From: Butyribacter intestini
GTDB lineage: Bacteria; Bacillota; Clostridia; Lachnospirales; Lachnospiraceae
Reading direction: 5' to 3'
Assembly: GCA_001414325.1 (NCBI GenBank)
Contig: LLKB01000005.1
Coordinates: 1 to 64,000, forward strand
Length of the DNA stretch: 64,000 bases
The position numbers were made by a program, and so were the translations under genes. Under the pieces are notes generated by a model that saw only the letters and a list, made by a program, of their open reading frames with translations, was not told the origin of the DNA and did no database searches. This document shows, piece by piece, positions 1 through 7,691 of the stretch; within the stretch, counting starts at the first letter, position 1; each line of letters begins with the position of its first letter.

Positions 1-25
1 TTCCTATACTTATAACCTTTGCCAT
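1..25 (-). CDS. AAA-ATPase-like / PD-(D/E)XK family protein, N-terminus only (window edge), copy A
   Basis: Only the first eight codons are inside the window. They read MAKVISIG, matching the start of the three other copies further right (MAKKVVAIG, MARVVGIG, MKRVAIG). The ribosome site AGGAGGGG followed by TGCAT before the ATG is almost identical to those of copies B and C. The rest lies left of the window, so integrity cannot be judged. Identification rests on the N-terminus, the ribosome site and the shared upstream promoter. Confidence 0.7.
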
Positions 26-123
26 ATGCACCCCTCCTGTTTATTTTCGCAATCCAAACTCAGCACTTAACACTATCCAATCAAGTAACTGAGAGGATTG
101 CGAACATCCTCTTTATAAGCTAT

Positions 124-152
124 ATATTAACATTGAAGCAGCTTGATGTAAA
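124..152 (-). promoter_or_regulatory. promoter of AAA-ATPase-like copy A
   Basis: On the minus strand: -35 TTTACA (152..147), 17-base spacer ending CAATGT, -10 TAATAT (129..124). The same layout, including the CAATG at the end of the spacer, precedes copies C and D. A 7-bp hairpin (92-98 with 106-112) falls at the predicted start of the transcript. Confidence 0.6.
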
Positions 153-169
153 GCAGTCATTAGAGGCTC

Positions 170-1453
170 CTACACTGCTGCCAATGCCTGCTCTATATCC
201 GCTATAAGGTCAGCTTTATCTTCAAGACCGCATGATATTCTTATAAGTCCTGCCGATATTCCTGCTTCTTTTAACTGCTCGTCATTCATCTGTCTGTGCG
301 TTGATGTTGCAGGGTTAAGACAACAGGTTCTCGCATCGGCAACATGAGTTTCTATGGCTGCGAGTTTAAGATTTTTCATAAATCTCTCTGCTGCCGCTCT
401 GCCGCCTTTTACCTCAAATGATACTACGCCACATCCTCCGTTTGGAATATACTTCTTAGCAAGCTCATAATATTTATTTGAAGGAAGTGTTGGATAATTT
501 ACATATTCTACTTTATCATGCTTTTCAAGGAACTCAGCAACCGCCTGTCCATTTTCAACATGTCTTGGCATACGCACATGAAGTGATTCAAGACCGAGAT
601 TTAATATAAATGCACTCTGCGGTGACTGAATACAACCCAAATCTCTCATAAGTTGTGCCGTACATTTCGTAATAAATGCACCTTCTTTTCCAAATTTCTC
701 GGCATATGTGATTCCATGATATGACTCATCAGGTGTGCAAAGCCCCGGATATTTATCTGCATGTGCCATCCAGTCAAATTTACCGCTGTCTACGATAGCA
801 CCTCCGACTGCCGCACCATGACCGTCCATATATTTTGTTGTAGAATGTGTCACTATATCTGCTCCCCACTCGATAGGTCTTAAATTAACCGGAGTCGGAA
901 AGGTATTATCAACGATAAGAGGTACTCCATGCTCGTGTGCAGCTTTTGCAAATTTCTCAATATCAAGCACTGTAAGTGCCGGATTTGCTATCGACTCTCC
1001 AAATACAACCCGTGTATTTTCCTTAAATGCGGCATTAAGCTCCTCATCGGTACAGTCCGGGTCAACAAATGTAACATCTATTCCCATTTTTTTCATCGTA
1101 ACCGCAAGCAGATTAAATGTTCCGCCATATATAGAAGATGATGAAACAATATGACTTCCTGCTTCACAAATATTAAACATCGCAAAGAAGTTTGCTGCCT
1201 GACCTGACGAAGTGAGCATACCTGCCGTGCCGCCCTCAAGTTTTGCTATCTTTGCTGCAACAAGGTCATTTGTAGGATTTTGAAGCCTTGAATAAAAATA
1301 TCCCTCTGCTTCAAGGTCAAACAACTTCCCCATATCTTCACTTGTATCATATTTAAATGTCGTTGACTGATAAATAGGTATCTGTCTTGGTTCTCCGTTT
1401 CCGGGTGTATATCCCGCCTGAACACAATTTGTATTAATTGTATAATCTTTCAT
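170..1453 (-). CDS. metY: O-acetylhomoserine sulfhydrylase (Cys/Met metabolism PLP enzyme)
   Basis: A 427-residue PLP enzyme of the Cys/Met metabolism fold-I family. It should make homocysteine from O-acetylhomoserine and sulfide in the cytoplasm. The Schiff-base lysine is about K207 in THSTTKYMDGHG. The cofactor-binding segment SSGQAANFF is near residue 82, and the C-terminal half shows the usual HVADARTCCLNPATSTH stretch. Length and start fit the family. Its ribosome site is poor, and a 45-codon ORF with a strong ribosome site overlaps its first 20 bases, so translation may be coupled. No SAM-I riboswitch or T-box was recognised upstream. Related gamma-lyases share this fold, but the long insert near residues 225-260 favours the sulfhydrylase. 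Confidence 0.9.
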   Translation of the reverse strand: MKDYTINTNCVQAGYTPGNGEPRQIPIYQSTTFKYDTSEDMGKLFDLEAEGYFYSRLQNPTNDLVAAKIAKLEGGTAGMLTSSGQAANFFAMFNICEAGSHIVSSSSIYGGTFNLLAVTMKKMGIDVTFVDPDCTDEELNAAFKENTRVVFGESIANPALTVLDIEKFAKAAHEHGVPLIVDNTFPTPVNLRPIEWGADIVTHSTTKYMDGHGAAVGGAIVDSGKFDWMAHADKYPGLCTPDESYHGITYAEKFGKEGAFITKCTAQLMRDLGCIQSPQSAFILNLGLESLHVRMPRHVENGQAVAEFLEKHDKVEYVNYPTLPSNKYYELAKKYIPNGGCGVVSFEVKGGRAAAERFMKNLKLAAIETHVADARTCCLNPATSTHRQMNDEQLKEAGISAGLIRISCGLEDKADLIADIEQALAAV

Positions 1454-1571
1454 AATCTTTTTTGCCGCATATATTTATCGACTCTGTCAATTTTTTCTTC
1501 GTAACTCTGAGCATGACTTTCTTACCTACGCAAGCCGCACCATATATAAAACAGTAATCATAAATCAACAC
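1434..1571 (-). CDS. possible 45-codon upstream ORF overlapping metY
   Basis: Starts at GTG 1571 (or TTG 1568) just after AGGAGG and ends at TAA 1436..1434, overlapping metY by 20 bases in another frame. The peptide begins MLIYDYCFIYGAACVGKK and holds three cysteines; it ends KKDYERLYN. It resembles no family I know. The strong ribosome site and exact overlap suggest a leader peptide or translational coupling for metY, whose own ribosome site is weak. The cysteine content makes cysteine-responsive control a possibility, which is inference only. Confidence 0.45.
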   Translation of the reverse strand: MLIYDYCFIYGAACVGKKVMLRVTKKKLTESINICGKKDYERLYN

Positions 1572-1600
1572 GGCTCCTCCTGTCCTTTTAATATTCTATA

Positions 1601-1636
1601 AACACTACAGACTTAGTAGTATTTTAAGCTATTATA
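1601..1636 (-). promoter_or_regulatory. metY extended -10 promoter with inverted-repeat operator candidate
   Basis: The extended -10 TGATATAAT has its TATAAT at 1636..1631 on the minus strand, with no good -35. Directly downstream, at the predicted start, is an inverted repeat (arms 1601-1608 and 1616-1623, 7 of 8 matched, 7-base spacer). Its position suits a repressor site; Rrf2/CymR-type regulators commonly control such genes in Firmicutes, but the regulator is not identified here. Confidence 0.45.
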
Positions 1637-1820
1637 TCACAAACTCAGAAAAAAGAGTAAAAAAATACATCACCACAATGAGATTTTTCATCCAATGTTA
1701 AATCGAACGAAACACATCTTAATTATGGTAATGTATTTTTAATTATTATGGTATGTTTAAAATATCTTTTAAATCAAACGATGTCATATGACGCATATTT
1801 CCGTTTCCTGTATCATGTTT

Positions 1821-2531
1821 TTATATGAATTTCACCTCAAAAGTGTACGGCTTGGTTACATCTTTAAATGAGGACAGAAAATTTTCAACAGCTTCTTTTG
1901 CATATCCATCTGATGTTTCTATCATTGTCTTTTCATCAACTTTTTTCCTGCAGTCCTCTTCAGCTCTTTTAAGTGCTTTTGTGGCTGCCTCCAAACTGTC
2001 AGACTTTATCCATGAAGTGTCATAAATCTGATAATCAGCCCCAATATTTGGTTCTCCTACAACTGCATGGGGCAGTGAAACGCTTATTTTTCTTTTTTTA
2101 TCATCAATCTTAATTTCTGCTTTTGACATATCTACATACGATTTCACATAACCGGTATATTTGATATAAAACTCTTTATTAAAAAATCCGCTCTTATCTT
2201 CCATCTTTACTACACCATCATATATAACTTTTGAAACCGCAAGTTCATTTAATTCATTAAGCTGTCCGCTTATAAAACTCTCAGTAACAACATCACTTAA
2301 CTTATCCCTGTTGTCAATATTTATTTTTATATAAAGTATTATAAATGCAACACACATAACTGCAACTGTTATGGCTATCGTCCTGACTGTTATTCCATGG
2401 TGCCACAGACTGCCAGTCTTGACGGCATTGTTTTCTCTTCCATCATATGCGTTTCTTTTATTCATATTTCTTTCTTTTTTATCATGAACAGCTTTTTTTA
2501 ACCTATCCATAATTTTCTTTACAGATTCCAT
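1821..2531 (-). CDS. DUF4230 family membrane-anchored protein
   Basis: A 236-residue protein with a charged cytoplasmic N-terminus (residues 1-45), one membrane segment around 48-70 (VRTIAITVAVMCVAFIILYI) and an extracytoplasmic domain. The domain contains the DUF4230 pattern LNELAVSKVIYDGVVK followed by a strand-rich region with a conserved D-K-K-R turn. Function of the family is unknown. The neighbour at 2639-3301 is a paralogue with the same layout, so the pair probably arose by tandem duplication and may act together. A ribosome site GGTGAG precedes the ATG. Confident as a gene, modest on the domain name. Confidence 0.75.
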   Translation of the reverse strand: MESVKKIMDRLKKAVHDKKERNMNKRNAYDGRENNAVKTGSLWHHGITVRTIAITVAVMCVAFIILYIKINIDNRDKLSDVVTESFISGQLNELNELAVSKVIYDGVVKMEDKSGFFNKEFYIKYTGYVKSYVDMSKAEIKIDDKKRKISVSLPHAVVGEPNIGADYQIYDTSWIKSDSLEAATKALKRAEEDCRKKVDEKTMIETSDGYAKEAVENFLSSFKDVTKPYTFEVKFI

Positions 2532-2638
2532 AACTCACCAAATCCCATCTATATACTATTCTTTTGCATTTGTCATTCCTGATAATACAGTTTTAACAAA
2601 TCTAAACACTACCTCAAAAAGTCACTCTTCACAATGCG

Positions 2639-3301
2639 TCATTCCTGCCCACCATCTGAAACATTTACATTTATATTTATATACTCGTCACCGTCAACAG
2701 ATACACTTACTTTATATGGTTTTCTACATTTTTTTGCCCCCTCAAACATATCCTCAACAAGCTTTTTAGCTCTCATATTAGCTTTTTTTACCATATCTGT
2801 CTTATCAGTTTTTTCCCTACATTCACTTTCTGCCTGTTTAAGTCCCTGCATGACAAACTGCTTTCCCTCTAATTTATTCCACGAAACCTCATCCCATTTA
2901 ATGCTACTTTTTAATATGTTTATATCAACCGTATCTGCTGCCGGAAGTTTAATATCTATCGTCCTTTTATCATCATCAACCTTAACTTTCGCTTTAGAAA
3001 GGTCAACCCCGACTTTCACCTCAGCCTTATACTCCATTAGTGCAACCTCATCAAGGACATCTATAAACCACTTATTCCTCACCTCAGTAATACCACTATA
3101 TGTCGTACTGAGCACTGCAAGTTCACTAATACCTTTCACCTTTTCAGAATATACATTAGAATAGGAAACTTTTGGTTCTGCTTTCTTTGCAAAATGAACT
3201 TTCAACAAAATCCCACCCAATACAAGAATGCAAATCAATACTATTACTATAATACATTTAATTCTTTTTCCAAATCCAAAAAAATCTCTAAACAAAAACA
3301 T
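2639..3301 (-). CDS. DUF4230 family membrane-anchored protein (tandem paralogue)
   Basis: A 220-residue protein with a membrane segment at about residues 15-33 (IVIVLICILVLGGILL) and an extracytoplasmic DUF4230-like domain (ISELAVLSTTYSGITEVR, then VDLSKAKVKVDDDKRTIDI). The order of motifs matches the downstream neighbour, including the C-terminal CRKPY/VTKPY segment near the end, although sequence identity is moderate. It is the first gene of a likely two-gene unit, with a 107-base gap between the two. GGGGAT precedes the ATG as ribosome site. No enzymatic motif is visible and the role is unknown. Confidence 0.72.
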   Translation of the reverse strand: MFLFRDFFGFGKRIKCIIVIVLICILVLGGILLKVHFAKKAEPKVSYSNVYSEKVKGISELAVLSTTYSGITEVRNKWFIDVLDEVALMEYKAEVKVGVDLSKAKVKVDDDKRTIDIKLPAADTVDINILKSSIKWDEVSWNKLEGKQFVMQGLKQAESECREKTDKTDMVKKANMRAKKLVEDMFEGAKKCRKPYKVSVSVDGDEYININVNVSDGGQE

Positions 3302-3590
3302 AACATCCCCATTTCCAACAACCTCCCGTAATCAGAGAGTCTCAAAAAAAATTATATTGCACTCAACCATCACCAGAGCCGCCAACCTTAAATTAAAGTC
3401 AGTTACCACCGCTGACATAAATAATACCCCTATACTAACTTACAAAAAATATTTTGTCAAATTCATAAAAGTTCCAATATTCCATAGGAATGAATCCTTA
3501 AAGATTTTATTTGACGCAATTTCCGATTAATTTATGCTAAAACATTAATTCTGTAAAAATATGCATCACCTTTTATTTTTCAAACAAATA
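3302..3590. other. intergenic stretch without a recognisable gene
   Basis: About 290 bases upstream of the DUF4230 pair. A TATAAT at about 3352-3357 on the minus strand could be the -10 element of that pair, but no convincing -35 was found. The plus-strand reading frame crossing this stretch has no family resemblance. Confidence 0.4.
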
Positions 3591-3622
3591 GCAGGAACAG
3601 ATAAAAACTCATCTGTCCCTGC
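3591..3622 (-). terminator. rho-independent terminator after the phoH relic
   Basis: A 12-bp stem (3591-3602 with 3611-3622, one G-U pair on the minus strand) is followed on the minus strand by TATTTGTTTG. It lies 24 bases past the stop codon of the phoH relic, which supports the idea that a real gene once ended here. Confidence 0.6.
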
Positions 3623-3645
3623 ATCAATTAACCTCTTATCAAAAA

Positions 3646-4049
3646 TTACAATCTCATTATCGCATCCTGAGCAAGTTCTGACCTCACACATTCATCTGCA
3701 GACATTGATATCTGCCAGCAAAGCGGACTTCCCTGCATATGCTTTGCCGCATAACTTAACACATTTGTCCTCTCATCAAGAAACGGTTTATCTATCTGGT
3801 CAGGATCTCCCAGAAGAATTATTTTTGTATTTTTGCCTGCTCTTGTTATTTCCCCCGGAAGATACACTATATCATCATCAAACTTTTTTCTATCCTGATT
3901 GTTCCTCCCTGCTCAAGTTTAACACCCGTAAGTAAATCCCCCTGAATTAAGCTGATTTCTAAACGAAAGTAATGACTGCGATATAGATGCTTTTGCCGAC
4001 TTTCATTCCGCAAAGGTGCACCCACTTTCTTAAAAAATGAATAATACAA
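3646..4049 (-). pseudogene. phoH-family ATPase relic with two internal deletions
   Basis: Three collinear pieces of a PIN-PhoH protein remain. First is a PIN-domain piece, LTGVKLEQGGTIRIEK. Second, in a different frame, is KKFDDDIVYLPGE, matching the middle of the PhoH ATPase domain. Third is the C-terminus, ITRAGKNTKIILLGDPDQ, followed by IDKPFLDER and ending with SELAQDAIMRL. The Walker A and Walker B regions that should lie between them are gone, and a frame change occurs near 3895. The full-length family has well over 400 residues, so this cannot be functional. The third piece is well preserved, which suggests fairly recent decay. The match is from memory of the family, not from a search. 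Confidence 0.75.
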
Positions 4050-4126
4050 TTTTTATTGCCCGTAATAATTAAGTCACAAAAGCTTAATCACTATACCTGT
4101 ATTTCGTATATTCACAACAGCTCAAA

Positions 4127-5173
4127 TCACTTGGCATAAGGAACGCTCTTTCCTATTTTCTTAACGCTCTCACGCTCTATTATCTTACCCTGTATTGAAA
4201 AAACTCCCGCTGAATACAATGCATTCTGCATTTTGTGGAGCATTATATGAACAGCCCTTTTTGCCATCTCTCCTATGTTTATCTCATATGTCGTGATGCC
4301 TATATCAGCCTCCTGGTCGTACTCAAAATTATCAAAACCAACAACCGAAACATCGCCTGGAACTGAATAACCGGCTTCTTCAAGTTTTCTTATAATAAGA
4401 CTCGCCGCTTTATCACAGTTGCAAAAAAATGCCGTTGGAACTTCTTTTGGCAGAATAAACTGCCTATCATAATTCATCTTGCCATAAATATTATCTCTAT
4501 CGTCAATGATCCAATCCGCACGGTACTTAATCCCTCTTTCCATAAGTGCCTTAAGATAGCCGAAAAATCTGTCATCAATACTTGGTGTCATAAGCCTTGT
4601 ACCTACAAAGCCAATCTTTTTATGCCCCCTGTCAAGAAGATAATTTGTCATATTATATCCTCCGTAAAGGTTATTGCTGACAACATAATCCCCAGCTTCA
4701 TCACCGTCAGTCGTATCAAAATAAAGAACCGGAAAATTCTTTGTCCACCCCTTAACGGCATTCATATATTTCTTTCCAAAAGCACCCATAACGATTATCC
4801 CATCAACTTTATTTTCAGATAGTAACATCGGCATGATACAGTCATTTTCCTGTGAATATTCAACTATCTCTATCATCGCAAAGCACTTTTTTTTAATGGC
4901 ACGCTGCGATATTTCCTGATATATGTTCCAATAAAATGACTGTTTTTCCACTATATATCGCTCGGCAACGATAACACCGAGATTGTAACTTTTTCCTGCC
5001 TCTTTTTCTTTGTTCTGCACTCTCTTGACATATCCCATCTCATCAGCAAGTGCAACTATCCTGTCTCTTAATTCATCACTCATACCTTTCTGACCGGATA
5101 AAGCCTTTGAGACCGTAACCGTACTGACACCGATTTTTGCAGCAATATCAGATAACTTTACTGCCTTTGCCAT
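4127..5173 (-). CDS. LacI-family transcriptional regulator
   Basis: About 348 residues. The N-terminal LacI HTH begins VKLSDIAAKIGVSTVTVSKA (residues 5-24), followed by the hinge, and then a periplasmic-binding-like sensor domain (YNLGVIVAER, VVSNNLYGGYNMTNYLLD, VPGDVSVVGFDNFE). The start chosen is the ATG at 5173, which has GGAGG eight bases upstream; a TTG at 5188 would swallow this ribosome site. It lies downstream of the GH36 alpha-galactosidase on the same strand, so it probably senses an alpha-galactoside or galactose and represses that gene. It has its own promoter at 5306-5334. Confidence 0.9.
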   Translation of the reverse strand: MAKAVKLSDIAAKIGVSTVTVSKALSGQKGMSDELRDRIVALADEMGYVKRVQNKEKEAGKSYNLGVIVAERYIVEKQSFYWNIYQEISQRAIKKKCFAMIEIVEYSQENDCIMPMLLSENKVDGIIVMGAFGKKYMNAVKGWTKNFPVLYFDTTDGDEAGDYVVSNNLYGGYNMTNYLLDRGHKKIGFVGTRLMTPSIDDRFFGYLKALMERGIKYRADWIIDDRDNIYGKMNYDRQFILPKEVPTAFFCNCDKAASLIIRKLEEAGYSVPGDVSVVGFDNFEYDQEADIGITTYEINIGEMAKRAVHIMLHKMQNALYSAGVFSIQGKIIERESVKKIGKSVPYAK

Positions 5174-5305
5174 TTCTTTTTCCTCCAATTGCTATGATTT
5201 TTCCTGTCCACACCATAAATGATGCGACCGGCAACTAAGATTTTGCCTTAAGTCCTTCCATAACGCCTCCTCTGTAAGCACATGACCATATTAACTTTAA
5301 CTTAA

Positions 5306-5334
5306 AAAATACCATAATTTAAGCAAATTGTCAA
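5306..5334 (-). promoter_or_regulatory. sigma-A promoter of the lacI-type gene
   Basis: On the minus strand: consensus -35 TTGACA (5334..5329), 17-base spacer, and -10 TATTTT (5311..5306) preceded by TGG (extended -10). The 5' leader of about 125 bases contains an 8-codon ORF, MEGLKAKS (5261..5235), behind a good AGAGGAGG site. Confidence 0.65.
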
Positions 5335-5360
5335 TCTAGCACATTTCAATCACTGCACAT

Positions 5361-5383
5361 GGCATGACAGTTGGTGTCATGCC
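5361..5383. repeat. perfect 9-bp inverted repeat between alpha-galactosidase and lacI
   Basis: Arms GGCATGACA (5361-5369) and TGTCATGCC (5375-5383) around GTTGG. No T-run follows on either strand, so a simple terminator is doubtful. It could protect the alpha-galactosidase mRNA 3' end or be a regulator site; it lies 26 bases upstream of the lacI -35. Confidence 0.5.
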
Positions 5384-5405
5384 TGCGAGTGAATGGTAAT
5401 GATTA

Positions 5406-7586
5406 TTAGTCTCTGCATTTTTGCAAATGGATTATCTCGGCCTTAAAATCTCCCCACGGTCTTTTTATGATAAATCCGCCATTCATAAGTGCATCTGCGT
5501 CATAGACCTTTCCATCTGTCTCATATTTTGCCGAAAAATCAAGTCCTTTAAGTTTCACACATCTGCTGTGCATATTTGGCTGTGCGAGCACCTGAACAAA
5601 CACAACTATCGCTTCACTTTTATCCTTTGAAACTATCTCATAGCAATCAAAATAATGGTTGCTCTGGTATGATGCTATACGGTAATAATCTCCCGTCTGT
5701 ATAAGCGGACAATACTTTTTGTAAGTCTCTACCTGTGAAGCTATCATATTCCTGTCCTTTTCAGGTATCTTTGTCACATCAAGCTCATAGCCAAAAGTTC
5801 CCGCCATCGCAATAACACCTCTAGTCTCAAACGGTGTGACCCTGCCGACTGTATGATTAGGGCAGTCCGACACATGAGCACCTATAACTGAAAGCGGATA
5901 CATAAGTGCCGTGCTCTCCTGAATGGCAAGTCTCTCTATCGCATCGGTATCATCCGAGCACCATATCTGAGGACTGAAATACAACATTCCCGGATCAAAT
6001 CTCGCTCCACCGCTTGAACAGTTTTCGAGAAGAAGATATGGAAATTCTTTTAAGAGTCTTCCCTGAAGCTCATATACCGCAAGTGTGTGCCTATGCATTA
6101 TCTCGCCCTGTCTGTCAGCGTCAAGTACATTACTTCCAACATCAGTAAACGGACGGTTCATATCCCATTTTACATACTCAATATTCGCTGAACGCAAAAT
6201 CCTAGCAACAGACTCATATACATATTCAACAACCTCTCTGTTACTGAGGTCAAGTATAAGCTGGTTTCTGACCTGCCCCGGCTCTCTGCCCTCGATATGC
6301 ACAGCCCAGTCAGGATGTTTTTTGTAAAGTTCTGACTCAGGAGAAATCATTTCAGGCTCAAACCATATTCCAAATTTCATACCAAGTGAATTTATATTGT
6401 TGACAAGTTTCCTTAAACCGCCTTTTAACTTATCTTCGTTTACAACCCAATCACCGAGACTTGTCCTATCATCATTTCTTTTTCCAAACCAGCCGTCATC
6501 CAGAACAAGCATTTCTATTCCGTGCTTTGATGCTTCTTTTGCTATGTCGAATATCTTCTTTTCATCAAAATCGAAATATGTTCCCTCCCAGTTATTTATA
6601 AGTACAGGTCTTTCACTGTAGACCCATGACTTTCTGATAAGGTGTTCTCTATATAGGTCATGGAATGTCGATGTCATCTTGTCAAGACCTGCATCAGAAT
6701 AGACGGTAACAACCTCAGGTGCGGCAAAACTTTCACCTGCTTCAAGTTTCCAGCAGAATCCGTTTGGATTTATACCCATTCCAAAACGCTGCGTTCCAAA
6801 TTGTGCCTTTTCCACAAATGACACAAAGTTTCCTGAATACACAAAGTTCATTGCATATACATCACCTGTTTCCTGCGTTGCCCCCTCTGATACAACAGCC
6901 ATAAAAGGATGCTCCTGATGGCTTGATATACCGCGTGATGATTCAACACTGTGACAGCCAAATCCGACCCTCTGTCTGTCTATCCTCCTCTCCCTTGCCC
7001 ATGAACCGTGAAGCGTTATGTAGTCATGCGGCTCATATCCAAGTTCAAGACACGCAGATAATACTTTTTCGATATATAACGGCTTATCACCATAATTTGT
7101 TATAACAGCACTTCTAATCACCGCATCGTTGCCCTCAAAGACAGAATATCTTAGTTCCACCTCAAGCTTTAACACATCGTCTTTCAATGTGATGCAAAGC
7201 GTCTGTGCACCATCGCCAAATGTTGCCGGAAGTCCATCAAGTGCTGGCTTTCCGACAATTATCTTATATGAGTCATAGAAAAGTTCAACACCTGTCTTTC
7301 CGATAGTGTCAGCAGCTTCTATGCAGCTCTGCCTGAAATCTCCCATGCCCGCCGTCGGATATTCCATAGGAAGTCTGTCAAGGAATGATGATTTTTCTCC
7401 ATAATTTATATGAATATCGTTGAGATACTCCTGATCCATATCGAGCAGATACGCAAGATGCGTGCCCGAAAGTTTCTTTCCATAATAGATATGTACAAGG
7501 TATTTTTCATCAATTATACCCATCACATAACTGTTATTTTCAGTATCAATCTTAAATATATTTTCTTTTCCGTCAAAAACTATCAT
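5406..7586 (-). CDS. alpha-galactosidase, GH36
   Basis: About 726 residues, typical of bacterial GH36 enzymes that split terminal alpha-1,6-galactose from raffinose-type sugars or galactomannan. The catalytic TIM barrel holds LVLDDGWFGKRNDD (near residue 362), the nucleophile aspartate in KWDMN (near 475) and the acid/base aspartate in WCSDDTD (near 545); NCSSGGARFDPGM lies between them. There is no signal peptide, so it acts on imported sugar. The ATG at 7586 is preferred because GGAG lies seven bases upstream, inside the possible longer start at 7598. It is followed by the LacI regulator and preceded by phosphoglucomutase, forming a small sugar-use block without its own transporter. Confidence 0.93.
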   Translation of the reverse strand: MIVFDGKENIFKIDTENNSYVMGIIDEKYLVHIYYGKKLSGTHLAYLLDMDQEYLNDIHINYGEKSSFLDRLPMEYPTAGMGDFRQSCIEAADTIGKTGVELFYDSYKIIVGKPALDGLPATFGDGAQTLCITLKDDVLKLEVELRYSVFEGNDAVIRSAVITNYGDKPLYIEKVLSACLELGYEPHDYITLHGSWARERRIDRQRVGFGCHSVESSRGISSHQEHPFMAVVSEGATQETGDVYAMNFVYSGNFVSFVEKAQFGTQRFGMGINPNGFCWKLEAGESFAAPEVVTVYSDAGLDKMTSTFHDLYREHLIRKSWVYSERPVLINNWEGTYFDFDEKKIFDIAKEASKHGIEMLVLDDGWFGKRNDDRTSLGDWVVNEDKLKGGLRKLVNNINSLGMKFGIWFEPEMISPESELYKKHPDWAVHIEGREPGQVRNQLILDLSNREVVEYVYESVARILRSANIEYVKWDMNRPFTDVGSNVLDADRQGEIMHRHTLAVYELQGRLLKEFPYLLLENCSSGGARFDPGMLYFSPQIWCSDDTDAIERLAIQESTALMYPLSVIGAHVSDCPNHTVGRVTPFETRGVIAMAGTFGYELDVTKIPEKDRNMIASQVETYKKYCPLIQTGDYYRIASYQSNHYFDCYEIVSKDKSEAIVVFVQVLAQPNMHSRCVKLKGLDFSAKYETDGKVYDADALMNGGFIIKRPWGDFKAEIIHLQKCRD

Positions 7587-7691
7587 AACATTCTCCATTC
7601 TATATAAATTTATTTTCAGCTAAAAATGTCTTTTCTCTGAGTTTTTTTCTCTTATCTTCAGTCAAAAAAACGATTTTTCTTTCAACTTAGT

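Noticed and set aside
1454-1820. SAM riboswitch or T-box upstream of metY
   Set aside because: No SAM-I core, T-box sequence or terminator/antiterminator pair could be found; only the promoter, inverted repeat and small ORF are visible.
2634-3164. 176-residue plus-strand frame opposite the second DUF4230 gene
   Set aside because: Low-complexity Ser/Phe/Leu composition typical of the opposite strand of an AT-rich gene; the minus-strand frame has the domain and ribosome site.
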